A DNA stretch of 64,000 nucleotides, from assembly GCF_001659605.2 (NCBI RefSeq), contig NC_035172.2, positions 20,213,051 to 20,277,050 on the forward strand, given 5' to 3'. The notes under the pieces are model-generated. The model worked only from the letters and a program-made list of their open reading frames with translations. It ran no database searches and was not told the DNA's origin. This document shows, piece after piece, positions 44,353-56,523 of this stretch. A program made the translations under genes and the position numbers. The DNA comes from Manihot esculenta. Taxonomy: Eukaryota; Streptophyta; Magnoliopsida; Malpighiales; Euphorbiaceae. The first letter of the stretch is position 1; each line of letters opens with the position of its first letter.

Positions 44353-46551
44353 TGTAATATCCGGCTAGACTCCGGCGTAGGAATTCCAACTTTCCGATGG
44401 AATCTCCGTTGGAGTTCATAATCTCGGATACCGGAACCTCTAGAAGGGTAAAATATGTTTTTAAAAAATACTTTTTATGGTTTTAATATTGAGTTTTTTG
44501 AAGTAAAGTCTTTAAAATAAGAAAAATGTTTTTTAGGGATAAGCCCAGGTTCGGCCGCCGAACCTCATGTTCAGGATAAGCCCAAGTTCGGCCGCCGAAC
44601 CTCATGTTCGGCGGCCGAACATGGTGCTGCTGCGGGAGCTCCTTCGGCCTCCGAAGGTGGTCTGGTCAGCCACCTATAAGAGGTCCCCAGTCCGAAAACG
44701 GGCAAGTTTTTCTCTCCATTTTCGAGCAAAGGTGAGTTCTTGCCCTCCCTTTGATGATTTTATGATTTTCTTTCAAATCCTTCAATGTTTTCACGAGTTT
44801 TCATCTTATCTTTGAAGTTTTTAAGCTTAAATCGAAGTTTTGAAGCTTGGAGACCTCCGGAGACCATTTTCTCCTAATCTCTAAGTTTGGGTCGCATCTA
44901 CCTTCGATCTTCAAGAGGTAAGTGTAGATCCTTGCTTTTATTATGTTTTAAGTAAGATTTTAAGAGGTTTAAAGGTTTAATTATGCATGTTTTGGTTAGA
45001 TCTAAAATGTTAGGGTTTATATTAGTTGTTAATAAATGCTTGCTTAAATGTGTTGTTTGTTGGGGATTAGACTAGTTTTATGCCTTTATGCATGAATGAG
45101 TGAATATGCATGTTTAGAATGGTTGGATGTGAGTTTTGGTGGCTTGGGCATTATGGCATAATTGGGTTCTGTCACTAAGGAAGACCCAGGTTCGACCGCC
45201 GAACCTGCTAGAGGAGGCAGCTTTTGGCCGCCTAACTCGCCCCCGAAAGGATGAACTTTCGGATATGTGGGAAAGTTTAGGTCGCTGAGCTTGCCCTAGA
45301 AGGTTAGTGACTTTCGGATCTGGAAGGGAATTTCGGCCGCCGAAACTGCCCCCGAAAGTGCCTGACTTTCGAATTTGTAGGGATCTTCGGCCGCCGAACC
45401 TGCCTCCGAAAGTCCCTTGCCCAGCCTTCCTTTGCTTATTTTGTATGCATGTTTTTTGATGTTTTAGGGGGATTTTTGGAGAGTTGTTTAGAGTCATGTT
45501 AGAGTATGTTTGGTCCCTCACTTGAGTCCACCTGTGTAGGATCGGATCTGAGAGACCGTAGAGGCCAGCAGTGAGTCAGCTGCTCCAGTGTCATTAAAGC
45601 GTCAGCCAGAGGTGAGTAGAACTGAACTATATTTTAAAGTAACTAAATTTTTAGCATGTTCATGCATCATGAACGCCATGTTATGTAATAGGTTGTTTGC
45701 ATTAGAATTCACGAATATGTTGCATTACATAATTTGTTGTTGATGTGGATGGATATTGGATGACCAACTAGCCCTCGATATGACACGATATGATATGATA
45801 TGATATGGAAGTCCAAGGCTTGCCCATTTTATGCCCCTAGCACGATGTAAGGGAAAGACTAGGGCTTGCCCATTCTACGCCCCTAGCACAGTTGGATATG
45901 TTATGTTATGTTTAAGAGGAAGTCCTGAGGAGCTTAATTGAGGGCCGGGCATTACTTGGATATGTAGAGGGTTACTAGTGACAAGTCCATCTTTGATGTG
46001 TATTGTTTGTGTTGTGATGCATTTCATGAAAGCATATGTTTATTAAACTGTTTTTCTTATGTTCTGCTCACTAGGCTCTTGTAGCTTACCCCTTTCCCCT
46101 AACCCCCAGGTTTGCAGGATCAGAGTTAGAGCGAGGAAGTCACCAAGGTTGATGGTATAGTTTATATAATATATAGTAGTGGACATGTAATTATGTGATG
46201 GATTAGAATTGTGCTTTGCCCTAGTTTATGTTTGATAAATCCCTGTGAACATGATTATTATGTAAATGTTTTAAATGATGAGTTATGTGGAACCAAGCTT
46301 GACATATGTGATGTTGACCATACTAGAGCATTTGATGAGGGCTCTAGTATGGGTTTTATGTTTACAGTTTATGAGGAATGCACAGGTCGAGTTTGGGGTA
46401 TGAAAAGTTTAAAATTTTTATGAAAATGTATGTTCATATATGGGATTTTATCAGGTACACAGGATGTATAGTAGGCTTGCTACGGGTTCCGGCGACCTTA
46501 AGTCGACCTGAATCCTAGCACCAGTAGCGGTCTGTTTTTCGGGTCGTTACA
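44353..46551 (+). repeat. 5' LTR of element E (2199 bp)
   Basis: It starts TGTAATATCCGG. Upstream palindromes are at 44550 (N=C), 44587 (C) and 44607 (G). A TATAAGAG box lies at about 44676. The downstream cluster is at 45191-45410. U5 repeats lie at about 45810-45895. Splice-like sites are at 44732, 44918, 45538-45539, 45612 and 46116-46117. Confidence 0.94.
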
Positions 46552-46554
46552 GAG

Positions 46555-46568
46555 TGGTATCAGAGCCC
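46555..46568 (+). other. Primer binding site of element E
   Basis: TGGTATCAGAGCCC follows the 5' LTR by three bases and is complementary to initiator-Met tRNA. Confidence 0.93.
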
Positions 46569-46811
46569 TAGGTTCATATGGTCGGACCTAGAGTGTTGGG
46601 CTCATAGATGTTATAGAAGGGAAAGCACATTAGGAAAAATCATGTCCACTAGGATAGGATGTAGAGTCCTGTCTTGATGATGATGTGTAATGCCATGATA
46701 ATATGCATGTGCATTAATGATATGCTATGTATGATGTGGGTTCATGTGTATCCGCATGAACCATATGATGCTAATGTTTATGTGATGTATGTTGTCTTTT
46801 TAGAAATCAGA

Positions 46812-49800
46812 ATGCGAGGCACTCGTCGATCTGTAAGATTGACTGGAGTTCCACCTGAGAATGAGGGCATGGATGCCCTACCCCCTGCTCTGCCAAGAGC
46901 AAGATCTAGTAGAACCAGCAGAGGGGAAACATTAAGAGATCCTAGAAGGTCTTTTGATGTAAGCAAGAGGAGAATCGATCCAGAAAGGATATTGGCGAAT
47001 GTGAGGGAAACAGAGGAAGATGATCAGAGGAGGGATGGCAGTTTAGGTGTGAGTATGTCAGAAGAGGATATGGGAGAATCTCAAGGAGGCGCTCAGACCT
47101 CGGGTTTTGCCTATCCACCCCAGTACCAACCCTATCCACAGGGACCGAGGTATCCGATGGGAGGCACATCGGATTACTCAAGTTATAACCCATATCCTTC
47201 ATTCATGCCTTATCCTCCCTTTTACCCTCCATATCCACCCTACCAAATGTTTTTACCTCCACCTTTCTACCAAAATCCAACAAACCCTAACCCTGGGAAT
47301 GTTGCACCACCTCCTCCTCCCCCAGCAGAACCAAGGGTTCCTAAAACCCAATCATCTAGACCCAACCCATCAGATGGGAGCAAGGTGAAGATGACAGATT
47401 ACCTGAAGTTGGATGCTCCCAAGTTTAAAACAGGTGATGATCCATTTGAGTATCTCAAAACGGTGAAAATGATAACGGATGAGTTGGGAGCTAGTGACAG
47501 TAGAGCCATTCAAATGGTGGGGTTCACTTTTAAATGTAAAAAGGCGAAGGAATGGTTCAAGAACTATGTGGACCCGAGACTGGATAGCTTGTCCTGGGAG
47601 CAGTTTGCCAATGAATTTGCAAGATGGGCTTTTCCAGACAGTTCAAGGGAGCTAAAAGTAATAGAGTCTGAGCAGCTGAGGCAAACTGAAGACATGAGTG
47701 TAGATGAGTACACAGACAAATTTCAGGAGTTGCTTCAGTTTGTGGGACAGGCCTATGATACGGATCAGAAGAAAGCCAGAAGGTATACCATGAGGCTCCA
47801 CCCAAGGTATTCCTCCCCCTGATCCTAGCGGCAGGAAGGGAGAGTTTCCACACTATTGTAGATGCAGCACAAAAGATGGAGGCTAGTGCCATCATTCAGG
47901 GGACAGTAAAACAGTAGGTGGCACAGTCCTCGGGTTCCAAAATCTCGAGTATAGGGAATATTGATCTCTCTTCTCTGAATGCAGCTGCCTCAGAAAGCAA
48001 AAAGTGGAATAGATCCACTAAGAAGCCAAAGAAGAACAAGTTCTGGAACAGGTTAAAGTCTGGTTTGAGAATGGGTGGTGGTTCGAGCTCTGGTTCGGAT
48101 AGCTTAGGATATATGAGGTGCGGTAAGCCGCACATGGGAGTCTGTCGGTTTGGGACTACAGTATGTTTCAGATGTGGACAGGAGGGGCACATGGCACGTG
48201 AGTGTTCCAGTGCAGCCATAATAGCATAGTCCTAACAGACAGCTTCTGGCAGTGTAGCTAAGCCAGCAGCTCCAACCATGTCGCAGGGAAGAGGTAGAGG
48301 GAGAGGGACAGCCTCTTCTTCAGTAGATTCCCACGGAGAAGGTCCATCAGCTCTAGTACGGATCTTCACCCTGACTCAGCAGGAGGCTAATACGTCAAAC
48401 ACCGTGGTGTCAGGTAATCTCATCATTAGATGTTCTGATGTGTATGTTCTTATGGACCCTGGTGCTTCTCATTCTTTTGTTGCTCCGAGAGCCGTAGAGA
48501 GGTTGGGTTTGATAGCTTATAGGTTAGAGTATCCTCTTTGGGTCAGTGGGCCCAAGTGTCATCCATCTGTGGCAGAGTCAGTCTGCCGGTACAGTCTAGT
48601 GTTTGTTGAGGGTAGATGCCTTCCAGCTGGCCTTGTGGTTCTAGATTTGACTGATTTTGACGTCATTCTAGGGATGAATTGGCTTTCTACTCACGGTGCT
48701 ACCTTGGATTGCAGAGACAAGGTAGTCAGGTTCAGAGATCAGGATGGATCAGAGGTAGTCTTCAGAGGGAATAGAGTAGGGATGCTTAGAGGTTAGATAT
48801 CATCCCTTCAGGCTCGTAGGTTACTTAGGAGGGGTTGTCAAGGTTTTCTTACTCATCTCAGAGAGCTTAACAATCAGGTTGGGGAACCAGCTTCAGTGCC
48901 CGCAGTCAAAGAGTTCCTAGATGTTTTGCCAGACGAGCTGCTAGGTTTACCACCTGCTAGGGAGATAGAGTTTGAAATTGAAGTGATGCCAGGAACCAGA
49001 CCCATCTCTATTCCTCCCTACAGGATGGCACCTGCAGAGTTAAAGGAATTGAAAGAGCAGTTGCAAGAGTTGGTAGATAAGGGTTTCATTCGACCTAGTA
49101 CCTCACCTTGGAGTGCTTCAGTGTTGTTTGTGAAGAAGAAGGATGGATCCTTAAGACTTTGTATTGACTACAGACAGTTGAACAAGGTCACTACCAAGAA
49201 TAGTATCCGTTACCCAGGATTGATGATCTATTTGATCAGCTAGCAGGAGCCGGTTGTTTCTCCAAGATAGATTTGAGATCCGGGTACTACCAGTTGAGGG
49301 TCAGAGAAGAAGATGTGCCAAAGACAGCTTTCAGGACCAGATATGGGCACTATTAGTTCCTAGTGATGCTATTCAGGTTAACCAATGCCCCGCAGCATTC
49401 ATGGACCTCATGAATAGAGTTTTTAGTCAGTTTCTGGATCACTTCGTTATTGTCTTCATTGACGATATCTTAGTGTATTCCAGGAACGCAGAGGAGTATG
49501 CCCATCATCTGAGGATTGTGTTGCAGACCCTGAGAGAACACGACTTGTATGCCAAGTTGTCCAAGTGTGAATTCTAGTTGAGGAGCATTTCTTTCTTGGG
49601 GCATGTGGTGTCAGAAAAGGGAATTGAGGTAGATCCCAAGAAAGTTGAAGCTGTAGCTAACTGGCCTAGACCCACTACAGTAACAGAGATTAAAAGCTTT
49701 TTGGATTTGGCAGGTTACTACAGGAGGTTCGTACAAGACTTCTCTAGAATTATTGCTCCTATGACCAGGCTGACCAAAAAGAATTAGAGGTTTGTTTGGT

Positions 49801-51797
49801 CAGAACAATGTGAAGAGAGTTTTGAAGAGCTGAAAAGAAGGTTGACGTCAGCACCGGTGTTAGCTCTGCCTACGAGTAATGAAGACTTTACGGTGTTTTG
49901 TGATGCGTCCCGAGTGGGACTAGGTTGTGTGTTGATGCAGAGTGAAAGGGTAATTGCTTATGCTTCTAGGCAGCTGAAGAAGCACGAGTTGAATTACCCT
50001 ACACACGATCTAGAGATGGCAACCGTGATCTTTGCACTCAAGATGTGGAGACATTACCTATATGGGGTAAAATGTGAGATCTTCACAGATCATAAAAGTC
50101 TGCAGTACATCTTGAGTCAGAAAGAGTTGAACCTGAGGCAGAGAAGATGGGTAGAACTGCTTAGTGACTATGATTGCAAGATCCAATATCATTCGAGAAA
50201 GGCAAATGTTGTAGTAGATGCTCTCAGCCAGAAATCACTTGGCAGTTTATCCCACGTTACAGCAGAGAGAAGACCGGTGGTGAGGGAATTCTACAAGCTG
50301 ATCAGTGAAGATTTACAGCTAGAGTTGTCTAGTACAGGTGCACTAGTGGCTTAGATGAGAGTGACACCCGTGTTTCTGGATCAAGTGGCATAGAAACAGC
50401 ATAAGGATCCCGAGTTGGTGAAAATTGTCAGGACTGTTCAGTCAGGCAAGAATGAGGAGTTTCGTTTCGACAACAAATGGATCCTCTGTTACGGAAACAG
50501 GTTATGTGTACCAGATGACGTGAGTTTGAAGGGAGACATTATGAGAGAAGCTCATAATGCCAGGTATAGCGTTCACCCTGGGGCCACCAAAATATACCGG
50601 GACCTGAAGAAATTTTATTAATAGCCAGCTATGAAGAGAAAAGTGGTGCGATTTGTGTTTGCATGTCAGATCTGTCAAAGGGTGAAGCTAGAGCATCAGA
50701 AGCCAGCTGGGATGCTCAACCCACTACCGATTCTAGAGTGAAAATGGAAAAATGTGGCAATGGATTTCGTAGTGGGGTTGCCAGCAACGTCCAATAAATT
50801 AGACTCTATATGGGTGATAGTGGACAGACTGACCAAATCTGCTCACTTCATTCCTGTCAGGAGTGGCTACTCTCTGGAAAAATTGGCACAGGTTTATATG
50901 GACGAGATCGTCAGGCTTCATGGGGCTCCAGTTTCAATTGTATCAGATAGGAGACCCCAGTTTACCTCCAGGTTTTGGCGGAGTCTGCAGAATGCTATGG
51001 GTACAAGGCTAGACTTTAGCACTGCCTTTCATCCACAGACTGACGGACAGTCAGAGAGGACCATCCAAACCATAGAAGACATGTTAAGAATGTGCATGCT
51101 AGATTTTGGCAGTTCTTGGAGGCAACATCTGCCATTGGTGGAGTTCGCCTACAATAACAGCTATCATGCTAGCATAGGGATGGCTCCTTATGAAGCCCTA
51201 TACGGGAGGAAGTGCAGGTCACCTGTTTGCTGGGAAGAAGTGGAAGAAAGTGCTCTAGCAGGGCCAGAGTTAGTTGAGATCACCAGCAGGGTAGTGCCCA
51301 TTATCAGAGAAAGAATCAGAACAGCAGTGAGCAGGCAAAAGAGTTATGTAGACGTCCGCAGGAAGCATGTTGTGTTCTAGGAGAGGGATAGGGTATTGCT
51401 TAAGGTGTCTCCTATGAAGGGGGTGATTCGTTTTGGGAAGAAGGATAAACTAGCTCCAAGATACATCAGACCCTTCGAAATCCTACAAAGGATTGGGAAT
51501 GTATCCTACAAGCTAGATTTACCTACTTCAATGGAGATAATCCATCCGGTTTTCCATGTTTCTATGTTACAGAAGTTTGTGTCGGATCCGAATAAGGTTC
51601 TTAATGGACCAGAAGTGGAGATCGTAGGAGATCTCACCTATGTTGAGTAGCCAGTGCAGATCATAGACACACCAATCAGAAAGTTGAGGAACAAGGAAAT
51701 TTCGATGGTGAAAGTCCTTTGGAATCACCACAACATGGAAGAGTGCACCTGGGAGACCCGGGAATCCATGCTTAGGCAGTACCCCTATCTCTTTTGA
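46812..51797 (+). pseudogene. Gag-pol remnant of element E
   Basis: All chromovirus domains can be followed from MRGTRRSVRLTG to a CTWETRESM chromodomain and QYPYLF. They include gag with a Tyr/Pro-rich segment, a damaged first knuckle (YMRCGKPHMGVC), an intact second knuckle ([14 protein letters not shown]), protease [10 protein letters not shown] (FIDDILVYS), RNase H, integrase and chromodomain. Frameshifts lie near 47815, 49200 and 49390. At least eleven stops occur where relatives have CAG (Gln) or TGG (Trp), for example near 48228, 48234, 49575, 49785, 50352, 50391, 50620, 50740, 51378 and 51648. The protein cannot be made. Confidence 0.9.
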
Positions 51798-51892
51798 ATT
51801 AAGTGTTTTATGCTTTATGTGCTTTCTTGATGTTATGTGTGCATGTGTGTTGTTTGAACAATCGGGGACGAATGTTCTTAAAGGGGGAAGAA

Positions 51893-53984
51893 TGTAATAC
51901 TCGGCTAGACTCCAACGTCAGAATTCTAACTTTCCGATGGAATCTCCGTTGGAATCCGAAATCTCGGATACTAGAACCTCTAGAAGGGTAAAATATGTTT
52001 TTACAAAATGCTTTTTATGGTTTTAATGTTAAGTTTTTTGAATTAAAGTCTTTAAAAGAAGAAAAATGTTTTTGAGGGATAAGCCCAGGTTCGGCCGTCG
52101 AACATGGTGCTGCCGCGGGAGCTCTTTCGGCCTTCGAAGGTGGTCTGGCCAGCCACCTATAAGAGGTCCCCAGTCCGAAAACAGGCGATTTTTTCTCTCA
52201 ATTTTTGGGCAAAGGTGAGTTCTTGCCCTCTCTTTGATGATTTTATGATTTTCTTTCAAATCCTTCAATGTTTTCACGAGTTTTCATCTTGTCTTTGAAG
52301 TTTTTAAGCTTAAATCGAAGTTTTGAAGTTTGGAGACCTCCGGAGACTGTTTTCTCCTAATCTCCAAGTTTGGATCGCATCTACCTTCGATCTTCAAGAG
52401 GTAAGTGTAGATCCTTGCTTTTATTATGTTTTAAGTAAGATTTTAGGAGGTTTAAAGGTTTCATTATGCATGTTTTGGTTAGATATAAAATGTTAGGGTT
52501 TATATTAGTTGTTAACAAATGCTTGCTTCAATGTGTTGTTTGTTGAGGTTTAGGCTAGTTTTATGCCTTTATGCATGAATGAGTGAATATGCATGTTTAG
52601 AATGGTTGGATGTGAGTTTTGGTGGCTTGGGCATTATGGCAGAATTAGGTTCTGTCACTCAGGAAGACCCAGGTTCGGTCGCCGAACTTGCTAGATGAGG
52701 CAGCTTTTGGCCGCCTAACTCGCCCCCGAAAGGATGAACTTTCGGATCTGTGGGGGAGTTTAGGCCGCCGAGCCTGCCCCGAAACTGCCCCCGAAAGTGC
52801 CTGACTTTCGGATCTGTAGGGACCTTCGGCCGCCGAACCTGCCGCCGAAAGTCCCCTACTCAGCCTTCCTTTACTCGTTTTGTATGCATGTTTTATGATG
52901 TTTTAGGGGGTTTTTGGGGAGTTGTTTAGAGTCATGTTAGAGTATGTTTGGTCCTTCACTTGAGTCCACCTGTGTAGGATCGGATCCGAGAGACCGTAGA
53001 GGCCAGCAGTGAGTTAGCTGCTCCAGTGTCATTAAAGCGTCAGCCAGAGGTGAGTAGAACTGAATTATATTTTAAAGTAACTAAATTTTTAGCATGTTCA
53101 TGCATCATGGATGCCATGTTATGTAATAGGTTGTTTGTATTAGAATTCACAAATATGTTGCATTGCATAATTTGTTGTTGATGTGGATGGATATTGGATG
53201 ACACACTAGCCCTCGATATGACATGATATGATATGATATGGAAGTCCAGGGCTTGCCCATTCTACGCCCTTGGCACGATATAAGGGAAAGACCAGGGCTT
53301 GCCCATTCTATGCCCCTGGCACAGTTGGATATGTTATGTTATGTTTAAGAGGAAGTCCTGAGGAGCTCCATCGAGGGCCGGGCATTACTTGGATATGTAG
53401 AGGGTTACTGGTGACAAGTCCATCCTTGATGTGTATTGTTTATGTTGTGATGCATTTCATGAAAGCATATGTTTATTAAACAGTGTTTCTTATGTTTTGC
53501 TCACTAGGCTCTTGTAGCTTACCCCTTTCCCCTAACCCCCAGGTTTGTAGGATCAGAGTTAGAGCGAGGAAGTCACCAAAGTTGATGGTATAGTTTATGT
53601 AATAGATAGTAGTGGACATGTAATTATGTGATGGATTAAAATTGTGCTTTGCCCTAGTTTATGTTTGATAAATCCCTGTGAACATGATTATTATGTAAAT
53701 GTTTTAAATGATGAGTTATGTGGAACCAAGCTTGACATATGTGATGTTGACCATACTAGAGCATTTGATGAGGGCTCTAGTGTGGGTTTTATGTTTACAA
53801 TTTATGAGAAATGCAAAGGTCGAGCTTGGGGTATGAAAAGTTTAAAATTTTTATGAAAATGTATGTTCATATATGGGATTTTATCAGGTACACAGGATGC
53901 ATAGTAGGCTTGCTACGGGTTCCGGCGATCTTAAGTCGACCTGAATCCTAGCGCCGGTAGCGGTTCGATTTTCGGGTCGTTACA
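51893..53984 (+). repeat. 3' LTR of element E (2092 bp)
   Basis: It aligns with 44353-46551 but has a single degenerate upstream palindrome (TTCGGCCGTCGAA at 52090) where the 5' LTR has three intact ones. The downstream cluster at about 52674-52850 is also shorter. Confidence 0.94.
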
Positions 53985-53989
53985 TTTGA

Positions 53990-54433
53990 TGTGAGAGAAT
54001 AGTGTACATTTGCCTCTGTGATCATTTTCCTTTTATATTATAAGAAAGTGTAGATAAATATAGCATTTTCTAATAATCTGGCAATGATGTGGCAGGCATG
54101 TTGGTAAGGGATTTTCACCGGCTAATTGATCGGGAATTCCATGATCGCAGGCGTAAAAGGGACCTGTTGGATTGTAGCTGTTTAACGGTAACTTCCTTAT
54201 GGAGGCGAGCTTGTCCGGCCTGAAGCCGACCTATCCTAAGGCTAGGTCTTTTCTCTTGGTTCCGAGCATAATAGTCGTCTGATTCTTGATTAGGAGTCAA
54301 TCGTTCAAGTTTTCCTTTTTACAAGTGAGACGGCTTATCAGCTTATCAAACCTTAACACGTGGCCCTATCTTATGGTAACAGCTCATGGTTTACTTTGGA
54401 AAATTCTTATGTAGCATCAGAGGTACCCCGTTG
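53990..54433. other. Unassigned sequence between E and C
   Basis: No convincing protein or LTR end is seen. It is continuous with 44160-44347 before E inserted, and with 60704 onward before C inserted. Phrases such as ACACGTGGCCC and GGTACCCCGTTGG suggest part of an old LTR, perhaps of the Tat-like element, but I cannot prove this. Confidence 0.45.
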
Positions 54434-54438
54434 GTTGT

Positions 54439-56298
54439 TGATTTACATATTATCATGATCTTATTGATGTTTATTTACACATTTTCTACCTAATTTTGTG
54501 GTTTTAATCATGTTTTGCAGATATTAGGTGTAAAGAGACAATCTGGAGAAAATGCTCTTAAAACTGCCAAAAAGTGCCAAATATGAAAGTGCCAAAAAAG
54601 GAAAGTTTTCAAATATGGAAAGTGCTAAATAAGGAAAGTTTTCTGATAAGGAAAGTGGCAGAAAAGGAAAGCGCAATCAACAAATTCTTTGAAATTCAAA
54701 TTGCAGATTCTTCTTTCCTTATTCAAAGGTGAAGCCAATTATGGAAAGTGTCAAATAAGGAAAGTTTTCAGAAAAGAAAAGTCCTCAAATAAGGGAAGTA
54801 CAGAAGCAAAAGCAAATAAGGAAAGCTCAGTCAGAAGATTATTTGAAATTCAAATCGCAGATCTTTCTTTCCTTATTCAAAGATGTGCACACACTGCAAC
54901 AGTCATATCTTCCTATTTAGGCAGCAAGATCTCATAAAGACGCACTTGCCTCTTCTTCATTCAGCATTCAAAATTCAAACGAAGGCTCCACCTAAAAAGG
55001 AAAGACTGGACAGATTTCTTTCCCTTCTGCATTCAATGACTGCGCTCCACTTCCTCTTCTGCAATCTGCGCGCATCCTTCCTCTTATGAAGCCTGATCTG
55101 CGCGCCTCCTTCCTTCCGGAGAATTTTCAATGCTATTCCTTCCTTTTCAGCACTTTGGGCAGCCTCTTCACTAATTAGGAAGCAAGTATGACCTAGGGCA
55201 GTACTTTCAACTATAAAAAGACACATAAGGAGCCTCCACACCACCTTGGAGACACTTGCGAAATTCACATCTATTCTTCTACCTTTTTTCTTTTCTTTTA
55301 TTTTTAGTTTTGGTTTTGTTTCAGCCATGAGAGGATGAAACCTTTTATTCTAGTTGAAGATTAGGTGATGCTTTAGTTGTTTTATGGATTGGGAGACTTG
55401 ATCAAACATTGTTTATCTTTTGTTATTCAATATTCATACAATCTCATGCTTAATTCCATTGTTGCTTTGTTGTTTTGATCAATATGGCCAATTGATTCTT
55501 GATTGCAAGGTAATAATATGTTAGTTTGGGTGATTTAAGTCCCTAATTGCTTGGATTATTCAAACATAAGAACACTTGGTGTAAAAACCAAGGAAATTGT
55601 ATGATCTAGCAACATCTCATGCGTTTGAGTAGTTAGGATTGGATCTCTCTCTTTCTTCATGCAATTAACAATTGTTTGATGCCTAAGGCCCAAGGACGTT
55701 CCTTGGCAATTTGTTAATTAGTAATTAATTAGAGGACGTTCCCTAATTGGTTTAATCATAAGGAGAGACATGGTGGTGAGAAGCGTCTTCCATCTCCATA
55801 ACTAATCTATTGAATCAATTAAAAGAAACTAAGTGTCAATGCTCAATCCAAACAACTGAAGTGGATCCAATTCTTTAACTAGAGCTTTCTTATTATTTAT
55901 TTTTCTTTTATTTTATTATTCGCTTATTTTAATTGTTTTCAGTAGTTTGTTAATCAAATCAATCTCAAACCCCCCATTTTACTTTTACTGCAATTTATTT
56001 TTATTCCGTTTTCAGTTTATCTCGTTTTCAGTTTTATCTCGTTTCAGTTTATTTTGCTTTCCGTTTATTTCTCTTTCAGTTTTATCTCGTTTCAGTTTTA
56101 TCTCGTTTTAGTTTATCTCATTTTCAGTTTCCTTCTTTTTTAGTTTATTTTTGTTTCAGTTTATTTTATTGGTCTTGATAAGGAAAATAGGTAAGTTCTC
56201 AATTCCCTGTGGATTCGATCCTTTCACCACTATCTGCAGTTGTAAATTGTTGATAACCAGAAAGGTTATTTTTGACCGGCTTCGACAACTGCGAGTCA
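54439..56298 (+). repeat. 5' LTR of element C (1860 bp)
   Basis: It starts TGATTTACATATTATC, about 13 bp shorter at the very start than the 3' LTR (TGATAGAGCATATTTTAG). It ends CAACTGCGAGTCA. It contains GGAAAGT-rich subrepeats (about 54570-54840), a TATAAAAAG box near 55212 and a loose TTTATCTCGTTTCAG array near its end. Confidence 0.92.
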
Positions 56299-56303
56299 AA
56301 AAT

Positions 56304-56321
56304 TGGCACCGTTGCCGGGGA
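56304..56321 (+). other. Primer binding site of element C
   Basis: TGGCACCGTTGCCGGGGA lies five bases after the LTR. It has one mismatch from the Asp-tRNA type site (TGGCGCCGTTGCCGGGGA) typical of Athila. Confidence 0.88.
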
Positions 56322-56523
56322 GTTGATTTAACTTATTTTTTTTTTTCTTTTAGAACCAGATCCGCCACCCAAAGAACACCTCATCGCAGATCTGAACAAA
56401 AAAAAAGTAAAGACCATTTTTGCGCAGGAGCACCTTCTGCAACACCTTCGGCCGCCGAACCTCATCCTCATTCGGTCGCTGAACGTCTCGCCAAAGGCAC
56501 AGTCATCATCGCAGATCTGAATC

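Larger units (their letters stand above)
44353..53984 (+). mobile_element. Ty3/gypsy chromovirus E, decayed
   Basis: This complete structure has LTRs of 2199 and 2092 bp, a primer site at 46555 and a polypurine tract at 51880-51892. Perfect TTTGA duplications lie at 44348-44352 and 53985-53989. The LTRs have diverged in sequence and length, and the coding region holds many stops and several frameshifts, so E is older than A, B or D. Confidence 0.94.

Noticed and set aside
46211..46423. 70-residue frame repeated at 53644-53856
   Set aside because: It lies in the U5 part of both E LTRs, with no counterpart kept open in A, B, D or F.
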